NCBI RefSeq assembly: GCF_027530345.1
Contig: NZ_JAPZQK010000018.1
Span: 62,001-126,000, forward strand
Reading direction: 5' to 3'
Length of the DNA stretch: 64,000 nucleotides
Source of the DNA: Silanimonas sp.
Lineage (GTDB): Bacteria; Pseudomonadota; Gammaproteobacteria; Xanthomonadales; Xanthomonadaceae
Shown here: one piece after another, positions 50,384-58,776 of the stretch
How positions within the stretch are numbered: the stretch's first letter is position 1
Layout: each line of letters opens with the position of its first letter
Position numbers and translations under genes: made by a program
The notes under the pieces: model-generated
Databases searched by the model: none
Told to the model about the DNA's origin: nothing
Seen by the model: only the letters and a program-made list of their open reading frames with translations

Positions 50384-51547
50384 ATGTTCGCTTTCGTCCT
50401 GGGCGCCATCGCGCTCGTCGCCCTCGCCCTTGCCTTCGTGCTGCCGACGCTGTGGAACGGCGCCCGTCGCAGCGCCATCGCCCTGCTGGTCGCGGTGCCG
50501 CTGGGTGCCGCGGCGCTGTACGCCGGATTCGGCACGCCGGACGCCCTCGACCCGGCGAACCGCGAGGTGCCGGAATCGATCGAGCAGGCCGTCGTCCAAC
50601 TCGAACGCCGCCTCGAGCGCGAGCCGGAGAGTCTCGAGGGCTGGGTGCTGCTCGGCCGCACCCGCAAGAACCAAGGCCGCGAGACCGCGTCGGCGGGCGA
50701 TCTCGCCGCCGCCATGCCGCATTTCGCCGCCGCCGCCGCCGCCTTCCGCAAGGCGCGCGACCTCGCGCCCCACGAGCCCGACCTGCTGGTGGAAACCGCG
50801 GAAGCGATCTCGCTGTCGAACGCCGAGCGCGCCTTTGGCCCCGAGGGTACGTCCCTGCTCGACGAGGCGCTGGCGAAGGTGCCGAACCACCAGCGCGCCC
50901 TGTGGTTCCGCGGCATCGCCGCCCTGCAAGCCGGTGACGGTGCCGGCGCCGTGGCCCGCTGGGAGGCACTGCTGCCGATGGTGGATGCGGCGACGGCCGA
51001 AGCGCTTGTCGAGCAGATCGGTGGCGCCCGCGAAGCCGCTGGCCTGCCGCCGATGGACACCGCCCTGATCGCCGCGGCCACGGCCGCGCGTGCCAGCGCG
51101 CCAGCGGCAGCGGACGCCCCCCAGACCGCTGCGCCAATGGCGAACGAACCAGCGCCGGGCACGCCGGGCACGCTCACGGTCACGATCAGCGCCGAGGCTT
51201 CTGCCCTCGCGGCGCTGCCGCCACAGGCCGTGCTGTTCGTGTTCGCCCGCAACGCCGACGCCGCCGGCCCGCCGGTGGCGGCACGTCGCGTGACGGCCGC
51301 GCGCCTGCCGATCACGATCACGCTCAGCGACGCCGACCGGCTGATGCCGACGGCGACGCTTTCCGCCACATCGCGCGTCGAGGTCTCGGCCCGTTTCGCG
51401 CGCTCGGGCTCGGTGCAACCGGAGGCCGGCGATCTCGTCGCCCCCCCCGTCGTGGTCGAGCTGGCGGAGGCCGCGCCGATCTCGCTGGCGCTGGCGCCAA
51501 GCGACGCCCCCACCGACGCCGCACGCGCGCCGACCTTCGGACCGTAA
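50384..51547 (+). CDS. ccmI: Cytochrome c biogenesis protein CcmI (TPR protein)
   Basis: 387 aa from ATG 50384. Two N-terminal membrane helices (about 1-20 and 27-45) are followed by TPR-like repeats (SLEGWVLLGRTRKNQGR, AAFRKARDLAPHEPDLLVET, ALWFRGIAALQAGDGAGAVA). The C-terminal beta domain (about 260-387) starts GTLTVTISAEASALAALPPQ and contains LFVFARNADAAGPPVAARR, the usual CcmI ending. It chaperones apocytochromes to CcmF/CcmH. Last gene of the ccm operon. Confidence 0.9.
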   Translation: MFAFVLGAIALVALALAFVLPTLWNGARRSAIALLVAVPLGAAALYAGFGTPDALDPANREVPESIEQAVVQLERRLEREPESLEGWVLLGRTRKNQGRETASAGDLAAAMPHFAAAAAAFRKARDLAPHEPDLLVETAEAISLSNAERAFGPEGTSLLDEALAKVPNHQRALWFRGIAALQAGDGAGAVARWEALLPMVDAATAEALVEQIGGAREAAGLPPMDTALIAAATAARASAPAAADAPQTAAPMANEPAPGTPGTLTVTISAEASALAALPPQAVLFVFARNADAAGPPVAARRVTAARLPITITLSDADRLMPTATLSATSRVEVSARFARSGSVQPEAGDLVAPPVVVELAEAAPISLALAPSDAPTDAARAPTFGP

Positions 51548-51577
51548 GCTGGCCGGCCCCGGCGCGTCCTCTACCGA

Positions 51578-52720
51578 ATGACCGAATTCATTCCCCCCGG
51601 CACGCGATTCATCGCACTGCCCTCGCCCTTCTCGATGAAGCGCGGCGGCGCGCTGCTCGGTGCGCGGCTCGCCTTCGAGACCTGGGGCGAATTGAACGCC
51701 GAGCGCGACAACGCCGTGCTGATCCTGCCGGGCCTGTCACCGAACGCCCATGCCGCGAGCAACGGCGGCAACGCCGCGGAAGGATGGTGGGAGGGCATGC
51801 TCGGCCCGGGCAAGGCCATCGACACGACACGCTGGTTCGTCATCTGCGTGAACCCGCTCGGCAGTTGCAAGGGATCGACGGGAGCGGCCTCGGTGCATGC
51901 GGACGACGGCGAGCCGTACCGCCTGCGCTTTCCCGACCTCAGCGTCGAGGACGGCGCCGATGCGGCGGCGCACCTCGTTCGCGCCCTGAACATCGAGCGC
52001 CTCGACACCGTGGTCGGCAACTCGATGGGCGGCATGAGCGCGCTGGCCCTGCTCCTGCGCCATCCGGGCATCGCGCGCCGCCACGTCAACATCAGCGGCA
52101 GCGCCCGCTCGCTGCCGTTCTCGATCGCGATCCGCTCGCTGCAGCGCGAGGCCATCCGCCTCGATCCACGCTGGGCCGACGGCCAGTACACCGAAGCCAG
52201 CTACCCCGAGAGCGGCATGCGCATGGCGCGCAAGCTTGGCGTGGTGACCTACCGCTCGGCGATGGAGTGGGACGGCCGCTTCGGCCGCGTGAAGTTCGAC
52301 GCCGAGTGCCGCGAGGACGACCCCTTTGGCCCGGAGTTCGAGGTGGAGCGTTACCTCGAAGGCCACGCCCAGCGCTTCGTGCGCCAGTTCGACCCGAACG
52401 CCTACCTCTACCTCTCGCGCTCGATGGACTGGTTCGACGCCGCCGACTACGCGCCAGGCGCTTCGCGTGGCGACGGGGCCGACGAAGATGCCAAGGTCAT
52501 CGCCGCCCTCGCGACGGTGAGGCTCGAGAAGGCCCTCGCCATCGGCGTCCATACGGACATCCTGTTCCCGCTGCAGCAGCAGGAGCAGATCGCCGAGGGT
52601 TTCCGCGCCGGCGGGGTCGACAGCCGTTTCCTGCCGCTGCCCTCGCCGCAGGGCCATGACGCCTTCCTCGTCGACCTCGCGCGATTCGGGCCGGCGGTAC
52701 GCGACTTCCTCGAGGCCTGA
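51578..52720 (+). CDS. Serine O-succinyltransferase (SST, MetX fold)
   Basis: 380 aa. The opening MTEFIPPGTRFIALPSPF is diagnostic of the Xanthomonas/Stenotrophomonas SST group, proteins once annotated as homoserine O-acetyltransferase (MetX). The nucleophile is Ser149 in VVGNSMGGMSALALLL, Asp lies in HTDILFPLQQQ (about 327) and His in SPQGHDAFLVD (about 360). HVNISGSARSLPFSIAIRSL and ESGMRMARKLGVVTYRSAME are also conserved. Known members transfer succinate from succinyl-CoA to L-serine, the first step to cysteine in place of CysE. It lies 30 nt after ccmI and may be read from the same transcript. Confidence 0.85.
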   Translation: MTEFIPPGTRFIALPSPFSMKRGGALLGARLAFETWGELNAERDNAVLILPGLSPNAHAASNGGNAAEGWWEGMLGPGKAIDTTRWFVICVNPLGSCKGSTGAASVHADDGEPYRLRFPDLSVEDGADAAAHLVRALNIERLDTVVGNSMGGMSALALLLRHPGIARRHVNISGSARSLPFSIAIRSLQREAIRLDPRWADGQYTEASYPESGMRMARKLGVVTYRSAMEWDGRFGRVKFDAECREDDPFGPEFEVERYLEGHAQRFVRQFDPNAYLYLSRSMDWFDAADYAPGASRGDGADEDAKVIAALATVRLEKALAIGVHTDILFPLQQQEQIAEGFRAGGVDSRFLPLPSPQGHDAFLVDLARFGPAVRDFLEA

Positions 52721-52725
52721 GCGGC

Positions 52726-52731
52726 TATACT
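52726..52731 (+). promoter_or_regulatory. -10 box (TATACT) of the tRNA-Leu gene
   Basis: TATACT stands 11 nt before the tRNA 5' end, at a fitting distance for transcription start near 52738. A GC-rich discriminator (CCCCGGGCCC) follows, typical of stringently controlled stable-RNA promoters. Confidence 0.6.
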
Positions 52732-52742
52732 CCCCGGGCCCT

Positions 52743-52829
52743 GCCGGGCTGGCGGAATCGGTAGACGCAGCGGACTCAAAATCCGCCGCCCTTAAAAGCG
52801 TGTGGGTTCGAGTCCCACGCCCGGCACCA
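52743..52829 (+). tRNA. tRNA-Leu (anticodon CAA)
   Basis: An 87-nt tRNA including encoded CCA. The acceptor stem GCCGGGC pairs with GCCCGGC. The anticodon stem CGGACT/AATCCG-like arm (GCGGACTCAAAATCCGC) presents CAA in the loop CTCAAAA. A long variable arm (CGCCCTTAAAAGCG) is as expected for class II tRNA-Leu. The T arm is GTGGGTTCGAGTCCCAC. The 3' 24 nt serve as the attachment site of the adjoining element. Confidence 0.97.
52806..52829 (+). repeat. attL: left 24-bp direct repeat inside tRNA-Leu
   Basis: The 24 bp from the T loop to the CCA end (starting GTTCGAGTCCCACG and ending GGCACCA) recur exactly at 61622-61645. Integration left the tRNA intact on this side. Confidence 0.95.
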
Positions 52830-52872
52830 TTCGGAAGACTTCAGAAGGCTACAGAAGTCTATGTATCGCACC

Positions 52873-52898
52873 AAAGCCCCTGAATTCAGGGGCTTTTT
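52873..52898 (+). terminator. Terminator just inside the element, serving tRNA-Leu
   Basis: AAAGCCCCTGAA and TTCAGGGGCTTT form a perfect 24-nt palindrome followed by further T residues. It lies 44 nt after the tRNA and is supplied by the element, replacing the tRNA's own terminator, now displaced to 61656. Confidence 0.88.
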
Positions 52899-52945
52899 GC
52901 TTACTGGCGTCTACGGACGTTCGCCGGTAGCTACCGCAAGGCGTG

Positions 52946-52975
52946 GGTAACTCTGCGGTAACGGTGCGGGTAACA
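52946..52975 (+). repeat. Three GGTAAC direct repeats near attL (candidate integrase arm sites)
   Basis: GGGTAAC (52946), GCGGTAAC (52956) and GCGGGTAAC (52967) are spaced 11-12 bp apart, about one helical turn. Related copies occur near attR at 61456 and 61549. They lie just upstream of the integrase gene and could bind its N-terminal domain. Confidence 0.6.
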
Positions 52976-53032
52976 GTGGCGACGCAAGTCCGCTAGCTTC
53001 CGCTCCGTCCGCCAACCTTGGAGGGTGAAGCG

Positions 53033-54214
53033 ATGGGCGAGTTGAGTGCGAAAAAGATCGAATCATTGAAGCCGCGGGGGCGCGTTTACCGCGTCTCTGA
53101 TGGTCAAGGGCTAGCGCTCGAGGTGCGAGCGAGTGGCGCGAAATGCTGGCGGTTCCGCTTTCGACACGGCGGGCGGGAAGGAATGCTGGCGCTCGGCCAA
53201 TGGCCTGAAGTGTCGCTCGCAGAGGCCCGAGACCGCACCATCGCGGCCCGCCGATCCCTGCGCGACGGCGTGAGCCCCGCAGAGGAACGCCGGGAACGGG
53301 CGCGCGCCGCGGAGCTGTCCGCACTGCGGACCTTTGAAGCGACGGCCGCCGCCTGGCTCACGCAGCAGTGCACAGGCTGGGCGCCAGCGACGGCCCGAAA
53401 AGCGCGGTACGTCGTCGACGAATACCTGTCGAAGTCGCTGGGCGGCTTGGACATTGCGACGTTGTCGACGCCCGATGCGCGCCGCGCCATCGCTGCGGTA
53501 GCCGCCCGAGCTCCGGCGCTGGCGGAGAAAGCGCGCGGCTACCTGGCGGGCATCGTCGAGTTTGCGATCCATGCTGGGCTTCGCGAGGAGGGCCGGCTCC
53601 TTCTGCTGAAGGGCGCAGTTCCACGGCGACCGAAGGGGCACGTGCCGGCCGCAGTCACACCCGACGATGCGGGCCGAGTCGCTCGCGCTGTGACCTCTTA
53701 CGACTCGCCGGTGACACGGTCCGCGCTCCGGCTGTGCATGCTCACTGCACAACGGCCCGGAAACGTCGCCGCCGCGCGCTGGTGCGAGTTCAACCTCGAG
53801 GCGGGCGAGTGGCTGATCCCCGCCGAACGAATGAAGACCAGGCGCGCGCACCTGGTGCCGCTTTCGCTTCAAGCAGTGGAGGCGCTGCGCGACATGCTGC
53901 CCTTCACTGCCGGCCGCGAGTACGTCTTCCCACCGCTGGCAAGGCAACGGACACCCCACCTTCATCGCGACGCGCTGAGCGGCGCGCTACGGCGGATGGG
54001 GCTCAAGGATGAACATGCGACCCACGGGTTCCGAGCCATGTTCCGAACGCTCGCCCGCGAGCGACTTGGGATCGCCGCTGACGTTCTCGAGGCGCAGCTC
54101 GCTCACTCCAAAGGCAACGCCGTTGCCAAGGCCTACGATCGCGCGCAGTTCTTCAACGAGCGTCGCGAAGCTGTGCAGCGTTGGGCCGATTGGCTCGACG
54201 CGCTGACGGCATAG
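53033..54214 (+). CDS. int: P4-type tyrosine recombinase/integrase
   Basis: 393 aa from ATG 53033. The N-terminal DUF4102-type arm-binding domain is clear (KKIESLKPRGRVYRVSDGQG, ALEVRASGAKCWRFRFRHGG, LGQWPEVSLAEARDRTIAAR). The SAM-like core-binding domain follows (about 100-195). The catalytic domain has the first Arg in MLTAQRPGNVAAARW, HGFR in ATHGFRAMFRTLA, the second His in LEAQLAHSKGNAVAKAY and the Tyr nucleophile in AYDRAQFFNERRE. It integrates the element at the tRNA-Leu 3' end. A hairpin follows the stop. Confidence 0.95.
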   Translation: MGELSAKKIESLKPRGRVYRVSDGQGLALEVRASGAKCWRFRFRHGGREGMLALGQWPEVSLAEARDRTIAARRSLRDGVSPAEERRERARAAELSALRTFEATAAAWLTQQCTGWAPATARKARYVVDEYLSKSLGGLDIATLSTPDARRAIAAVAARAPALAEKARGYLAGIVEFAIHAGLREEGRLLLLKGAVPRRPKGHVPAAVTPDDAGRVARAVTSYDSPVTRSALRLCMLTAQRPGNVAAARWCEFNLEAGEWLIPAERMKTRRAHLVPLSLQAVEALRDMLPFTAGREYVFPPLARQRTPHLHRDALSGALRRMGLKDEHATHGFRAMFRTLARERLGIAADVLEAQLAHSKGNAVAKAYDRAQFFNERREAVQRWADWLDALTA

Positions 54215-54227
54215 CATCCGCAGCACA

Positions 54228-54262
54228 GCGGCACCTGCGCATTCGTCAGCTTCAGGTGCCGC
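54228..54262 (+). terminator. Inverted repeat after the integrase gene
   Basis: GCGGCACCTG (54228-54237) and CAGGTGCCGC (54253-54262) are perfect 10-bp arms around a 15-nt loop, 13 nt after the int stop. No T-run follows, so it could be a Rho-dependent or RNA-stabilising structure. Confidence 0.5.
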
Positions 54263-54313
54263 CTCTAGTCCCCTCAGCGGGGGGAGGGCTAAACGGAGAC
54301 TGAATCGCCTTCG

Positions 54314-54368
54314 TGATCGCGCGTGATGCGTCGTTTAGCGCCGTGATCGAGCATGACCGCGCGTGCAT
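54314..54368. repeat. Three imperfect 15-bp repeats between int and alpA
   Basis: TGATCGCGCGTGATG (54314), TGATCGAGCATGACC (54344) and TGACCGCGCGTGCAT (54354) share TGAyCGnGCrTG. They are in the 280-nt gap between int and alpA, where a regulator-binding region or replication iterons would be expected. The second and third overlap by 5 bp. Confidence 0.5.
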
Positions 54369-54370
54369 TC

Positions 54371-54389
54371 GGCTCCCCGAGGGGGAGCC
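54371..54389 (+). terminator. Short hairpin upstream of alpA
   Basis: GGCTCCCC (54371-54378) and GGGGAGCC (54382-54389) form an 8-bp stem with a 3-nt loop. A T-poor sequence follows. It may end leftover int transcription or act as an attenuator before the alpA operon. Confidence 0.4.
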
Positions 54390-54494
54390 GTGTGTGGCTT
54401 TACAGGTACTTCTAGACGCATATCTTGATTGTCGCTCTCGCATCGGAGCGCCCGCCGCAGCAGCGACCGGGCAACGCGATTGAAAGGCGACACC

Positions 54495-54734
54495 ATGACT
54501 GCCTCCACACCAACCCGCGGCCCTGAGCCGCAGTTCGTCAGGCTCCCTGACGTTATCGGCCGCGTGAATCTTCAGCGCCCGACGATCTACAAGCTGGTAC
54601 GGGCTGGCGCGTTTCCGCAGCCCGTGAAGGTCGGCGCCGCCAGTCTCTGGGTCCGAGCTGAGATCGACGATTGGGCACAGGCTCGAATCGCAGAGCGCGA
54701 TGCTCGGCGCGACGCGCAGGAGCCATCGCGATGA
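54495..54734 (+). CDS. AlpA-family phage transcriptional regulator
   Basis: 79 aa from ATG 54495. The MerR-like helix-turn-helix FVRLPDVIGRVNLQRPTIYK is followed by FPQPVKVGAASLWVRAEIDDW, the exact AlpA/Phage_AlpA layout (x-FP-x-P-x-K-G-x-x-x-x-W). In P4-type satellites AlpA-like proteins activate excision or early genes. It heads the element's main operon and overlaps the next small gene by ATGA. Confidence 0.92.
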   Translation: MTASTPTRGPEPQFVRLPDVIGRVNLQRPTIYKLVRAGAFPQPVKVGAASLWVRAEIDDWAQARIAERDARRDAQEPSR

Positions 54735-54850
54735 ATCGCCTGCCGACCCTGAAACAGCTCGACAGGCGGCGCGGCCACGCTTCCGCAGCCAATGCGCCCG
54801 ACCGCATGCACTTAGCGCGAGCCTTCCACTTCGCGAAATCGGAGGCATGA
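54731..54850 (+). CDS. Small hypothetical protein of the element (39 aa)
   Basis: ATG 54731 overlaps the alpA stop (ATGA), and the frame runs to TGA at 54848. The product is basic (RLPTLKQLDRRRGHASA). No family is recognised. The coupled start and the short distance to the next gene are the only support. Confidence 0.5.
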   Translation: MNRLPTLKQLDRRRGHASAANAPDRMHLARAFHFAKSEA

Positions 54851-54854
54851 ACCG

Positions 54855-55199
54855 ATGACGCCAGAAATGAAACGCCCCGCCAGCGCGGCAACGCTGAACG
54901 GGGCGGAAGGCGATTCCGGGCAGGGCTCGCCGTTGAAGTGTAGCGCTATGCCGCTGCCTTTGGCGTCTCGATTCGCTCGCCCGCACCCTGACGCCCTCGC
55001 GCGCCGCGACCTCTACAAACTCGCCCGCTCCATTGCCGACGGTTGCGCCCATCGCGGTTTCCCGATCCGCTGGGCTCGCGTTCCTTGCGAACTGTTCGCA
55101 GTGAACCACCGGGGCCGCGTCCCCTTCCTCGAAGCCGTCGAGATCGGCAAGGCAGCATGGCGTGCCGCTGCTGCTGAGCACCGCCGGGCTGTGGTGTGA
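54855..55199 (+). CDS. Hypothetical protein upstream of the replication gene
   Basis: 114 aa. The first 40 residues are low complexity; the C-terminal part (LARRDLYKLARSIADGCAHR, then FLEAVEIGKAAWRAAAAEHR) looks like a small helical domain. Its TGA overlaps the GTG of the replication gene, so it is probably translated with it. No known family recognised. A later in-frame ATG at 54948 could also be used. Confidence 0.6.
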   Translation: MTPEMKRPASAATLNGAEGDSGQGSPLKCSAMPLPLASRFARPHPDALARRDLYKLARSIADGCAHRGFPIRWARVPCELFAVNHRGRVPFLEAVEIGKAAWRAAAAEHRRAVV

Positions 55200-58100
55200 G
55201 CCGCGCCTTTCGCGCATACGTCGCCGACCGCTGGCCCACCCCCGAAGCCCTGCTGAGCTTCTTTTTCAGCGAGGCCGCCGTGGTCGCCGCCAGCGTCGAG
55301 GCGACGCTTCCTGACGCGCCGGCACTCGACGGGCGCCGGCAGTACCTGCCGAGCCTTGCAGGGAAGCGCGATCGCCGACAGTACGTCCGCGCCAGCGTGC
55401 AAACGGACCGCGACGGCATCGCCTGGCCTGCACTCACGTTCGGCACCTTCCGGCACGGTGGGTCGACCGTGTTCTGGTCGCCTCGCGCTAGCGCCTGGAA
55501 GGCCTTCCGAGCCGATCGAGGCCTCGGCCCGGCCGCAAACGAGAACGCGGCCGAGCAGGCCCGAGCCGAGCAGGCCGCCAAAGCCGCCGCAGATCGCGCG
55601 CAGCGCGCTGCAGAGCGCGACGCGACTAAGGCCCAAGGGCAGCGAGCTGCCGCGGTTGCGGCTGCCGCTGCGTGGGCCGCTGCGTCGCCTGCTGAGGGGC
55701 ACGCCTACCTGCAGCGCAAGGGCATCGCCGGGGCAGGCCTACGGATCGCCTCAGGCAACCATCGGGCGCGCCTGTGGAATGACGACGAAGGCGCCTGGCA
55801 GGATCGCGCAGCCGTCCGCGCCGGCGAACTGTTGGTTCCGATCCGAAACGCTGCCGGCGAACTGCTGAACCTGCAGCGGATCGACGCCACGGGGCGGAAG
55901 CTGTTCATCCTGGGCGGCCGTGTCGTCGGCGGCCGTGCAGAGATCCCGGGCGCGGGCCGTACCGTCCTCGCGGAAGGCTGGGCGACCGGTGAAAGCTGGA
56001 ACGCCGCGACCGGCGAGCGCGTCATTGTCTGTTTCAGCGCCGGCAACCTGCAGCACGTCGCCCAAACCGTGCAGGCCGACGCGATCGCCGCGGACCACGA
56101 CAAAGGCGGGGCCGGCGAGCGCGCTGCCCTCGCCATCGGGCTGCCCTACCACCTGCCCGCGCGCATCGGCGACGACTGGAACGACGTGTTCCTGCGCGAG
56201 GGGCCGGAGGCGATCACCAGGCACGTTGCGAACGACAACGCCGAGCCGGTGCCGGAGCCTTGGACCCTCCCGGACTTCGAATTGAAGGGCAACGCCCCGA
56301 CGTGGTGGAACAAGCTCTCGGCAGCGCCCGATGCGGCCACGGCAGCGCGGATCGCATGGGCCATCGCGCGCCGCCTGCAGCTGCGCGTGCCGGTTTCCAT
56401 TGACCTAGGCGACCTGCTGGCCCAGCTCCGCGCCGGAGCACGTCCCGGGACGATGCATCCCGCGACGCTCGCGGCGATCGGCGAGGCGATCGGCCGACGC
56501 ATCGACGCCCGCCACCGCCGCGCCCTGGGCTTCACTGGCATGAGCCGCGCAGCCTTAGCACGGCATCGCGTGGAAAATGTCGACCACCTGCCCGGCCTGG
56601 CGCCCGTCGACTACCGCGGGGCGATCATCCTTGCCACGCCGATGGGCAGCGGCAAGACGCAGCACGTCGGGGCGCCCTTCGCGCGCTGGGCCCAGTCCGA
56701 AGGCACGTTCGTGGGAATGGCCCATCGGCAAAGCCTCGTGCGCGAGCTTTCGCAACGCCTGGGATGCGAGCACTACCAGGAGACGCCGGCCGAGGCCGCG
56801 CCATGGGTGCACGGTTTCGCCACCTGCCTGCCGTCGCTGGTGAAGGCCGACCATGCCCCAATCATCGACCGCGCCGAATACCTGTTCGTTGACGAGATCG
56901 CCCAGACGCTGCGCAGCATTGGCGCTGTGGGCGTCACCGTCGGCGACCGCAAGACCTGGCCCGAGGTGTTCGCAAAGCTGCGCGATCGCGTAGCCGCTGC
57001 CCGCTGCGTCATCGCCGCAGACGCCTGCGCGGATGACCGCACCTTGCGATTCCTCGCGTCCTGCAGGCCCGGAGAGCGCGTGCGCATCATCCGCATGGCC
57101 CCGACCGATGACGGCCGCCGAGTCCGCTTCGGGTTCGGCCCGGACGCGCTCGCTATCGCCTACGGCGAAGCCTTGGCGCGGCTCGCAGAGGGGCAAAGGC
57201 TGTGGATTGCCTGCGGCGAGAAGCGAGGGGCCGAGATTGCCGCCCAGGTGCTCACAGGCTCAGGCCGGCGCGTGCTGCTGCTGACGGCCGACAACCGCGA
57301 GAACGCCGGCCCGGCCGCATTCTGGCGCGACCCCGAAGGCGTCGCCCGCCAATACGATGCCGTCATCGCGTCCCCGATCATTTCCTCGGGCCTGAGCATC
57401 GAGCATCGCGGCGCGCCGCACTTCGATCATGGGTTCTGGCTTGGCAGCGGCGCAACCGTCACGCCTGCCGATGCCCTGCAGCAGCTGGGCCGAGTCCGAT
57501 ACCTGCGCGCGTGGACGGTGGCAGTAACCCCCAACAACGCCCACGACCTGGACAACGCCGACGCCATGCTGGCCGGCATGGAGGAAGCCGCCGAGTCGGA
57601 GGGGTTGGAGGCCACCGTTTCCGACTTCGATGCTTTCGTGGCCTCGATCAAGGCCGACGACGCCCGCGCCCGCGCTGACTTCGCTTCGGGTTTCTGGTGG
57701 ACGCTTGAGGCGCAAGGTTTCGCGCTCGAGCGCTTGAACGCCGAGCCCGAGGCCGATGGAATCGCCGGCGAGGTCGCCAAGGCGCGCGCCGAGGTGCGGG
57801 AACGTCGCATCGTGGCCGTCCTGGCCGCACGCGAGCTGCACGACGACGAGGCCCGCCGACTTCGCGACCGGCCGAACCCAAGCGAGGCCGACACCTTCGC
57901 GCTGCTGCGCCATCGCATCGTGACTGACCTAGGGATTGCCCACGTCGACCTGACCCGGGATGAATTGGACGCATGGGATGACGGACGCGGGCCGAGGCGC
58001 TGGGATCGCTTCACCGCGGCATTGGGAAAGGCGGATCACCGGCCCGAAGCCGGCCACCTGTCCGAACGGAGGTTCCAGCGAGCCCGCGTGCTGGCGTATC

Positions 58101-58657
58101 GCCAGCTGTTCGACGGTTTCGTCCTGGGCGCCGGCATGCGCCTCACCGATGCGGACGCCCGACGGCTCCTAGAGCGCTTCGAGGCCCGCCGCTACCTGTT
58201 GGCCTTTCTCGGCATCGTGCCCGCGAAGTGGGGCCGAGCATCCGATCCGCCCCCGGCGAAGTACCCCATGCGCGAGGTCGCCGAGGTGTTCGAGCGCCTT
58301 GGCCTGCTGATCCGTCGGCGCGAGTTCCGTTCTGCCCACAGATGCCCCCATAACCCGTTAGAGGTTATGACCCCATCTGTGGGCGCCCGGGCCCGCCACC
58401 TCGCCTATGAGCTGACGGCAGAGAGCTGGAAGACCACGGCTGCCTTGGCCGAAAGAAGGAACGCAGCGCGTCACTCCGTGCGCGCTGTTCCGTCGCTTCT
58501 GGGTTCGCTGTCGTCGCTGTGGGTTCGCTCGCTGCCCGTCATCGGCTCCGCGCTCGCTGCCCTTCCTGCGATCGGATCGACGGCAGCACGCTGGCTGCAG
58601 GGCGCGAACCGTCGACGCATCGCGTCCCGGTCGACGCGTGGAGGCGCCAACGCATGA
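55196..58657 (+). CDS. Large replication protein: Toprim primase-like domain plus helicase (CyRepA1/origin-binding type)
   Basis: 1153 aa from a GTG overlapping the previous gene. Residues 1-140 hold a primase-associated segment (TFGTFRHGGSTVFWSPRASA) and an Ala-rich coiled coil. A Toprim domain spans about 250-325 (VLAEGWATGESWNAAT, IAADHDKGGAGERAAL, DDWNDVF). An SF2-like helicase spans about 470-800, with Walker A ATPMGSGKTQHV (480-491), Walker B FVDEIAQTL (about 563) and QQLGRVRYLRAW as motif VI. This order resembles CyRepA1-family plasmid replication proteins and Herpes_ori_bp-type ATPases. It should prime and unwind the element's own origin. A large nested inverted repeat lies in its 3' part. 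The last 90 residues are not conserved. Confidence 0.82.
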   Translation: MSRAFRAYVADRWPTPEALLSFFFSEAAVVAASVEATLPDAPALDGRRQYLPSLAGKRDRRQYVRASVQTDRDGIAWPALTFGTFRHGGSTVFWSPRASAWKAFRADRGLGPAANENAAEQARAEQAAKAAADRAQRAAERDATKAQGQRAAAVAAAAAWAAASPAEGHAYLQRKGIAGAGLRIASGNHRARLWNDDEGAWQDRAAVRAGELLVPIRNAAGELLNLQRIDATGRKLFILGGRVVGGRAEIPGAGRTVLAEGWATGESWNAATGERVIVCFSAGNLQHVAQTVQADAIAADHDKGGAGERAALAIGLPYHLPARIGDDWNDVFLREGPEAITRHVANDNAEPVPEPWTLPDFELKGNAPTWWNKLSAAPDAATAARIAWAIARRLQLRVPVSIDLGDLLAQLRAGARPGTMHPATLAAIGEAIGRRIDARHRRALGFTGMSRAALARHRVENVDHLPGLAPVDYRGAIILATPMGSGKTQHVGAPFARWAQSEGTFVGMAHRQSLVRELSQRLGCEHYQETPAEAAPWVHGFATCLPSLVKADHAPIIDRAEYLFVDEIAQTLRSIGAVGVTVGDRKTWPEVFAKLRDRVAAARCVIAADACADDRTLRFLASCRPGERVRIIRMAPTDDGRRVRFGFGPDALAIAYGEALARLAEGQRLWIACGEKRGAEIAAQVLTGSGRRVLLLTADNRENAGPAAFWRDPEGVARQYDAVIASPIISSGLSIEHRGAPHFDHGFWLGSGATVTPADALQQLGRVRYLRAWTVAVTPNNAHDLDNADAMLAGMEEAAESEGLEATVSDFDAFVASIKADDARARADFASGFWWTLEAQGFALERLNAEPEADGIAGEVAKARAEVRERRIVAVLAARELHDDEARRLRDRPNPSEADTFALLRHRIVTDLGIAHVDLTRDELDAWDDGRGPRRWDRFTAALGKADHRPEAGHLSERRFQRARVLAYRQLFDGFVLGAGMRLTDADARRLLERFEARRYLLAFLGIVPAKWGRASDPPPAKYPMREVAEVFERLGLLIRRREFRSAHRCPHNPLEVMTPSVGARARHLAYELTAESWKTTAALAERRNAARHSVRAVPSLLGSLSSLWVRSLPVIGSALAALPAIGSTAARWLQGANRRRIASRSTRGGANA
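58335..58383. repeat. Nested perfect inverted repeats inside the replication gene
   Basis: Outer arms CCCACAGATG (58335-58344) and CATCTGTGGG (58374-58383) match over 10 bp, extendable by a G-C pair. Inner arms CATAACC (58349-58355) and GGTTATG (58363-58369) match over 7 bp around CGTTAGA. The inner part is AT-richer than its surroundings. The geometry resembles a single- or double-strand replication origin or a cis site for the protein encoded around it. Confidence 0.7.
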
Positions 58658-58776
58658 CCCCCTCCCCCCCTATCGCGGGTCCTTCCGGACCGGCCTCCCC
58701 ATCGCGGGGGATAAGGCCCGCAACCTTCAACGTGTCAGAGCCCGCAACCGATCGCGCTTCTACCCCAGGTGACCCC

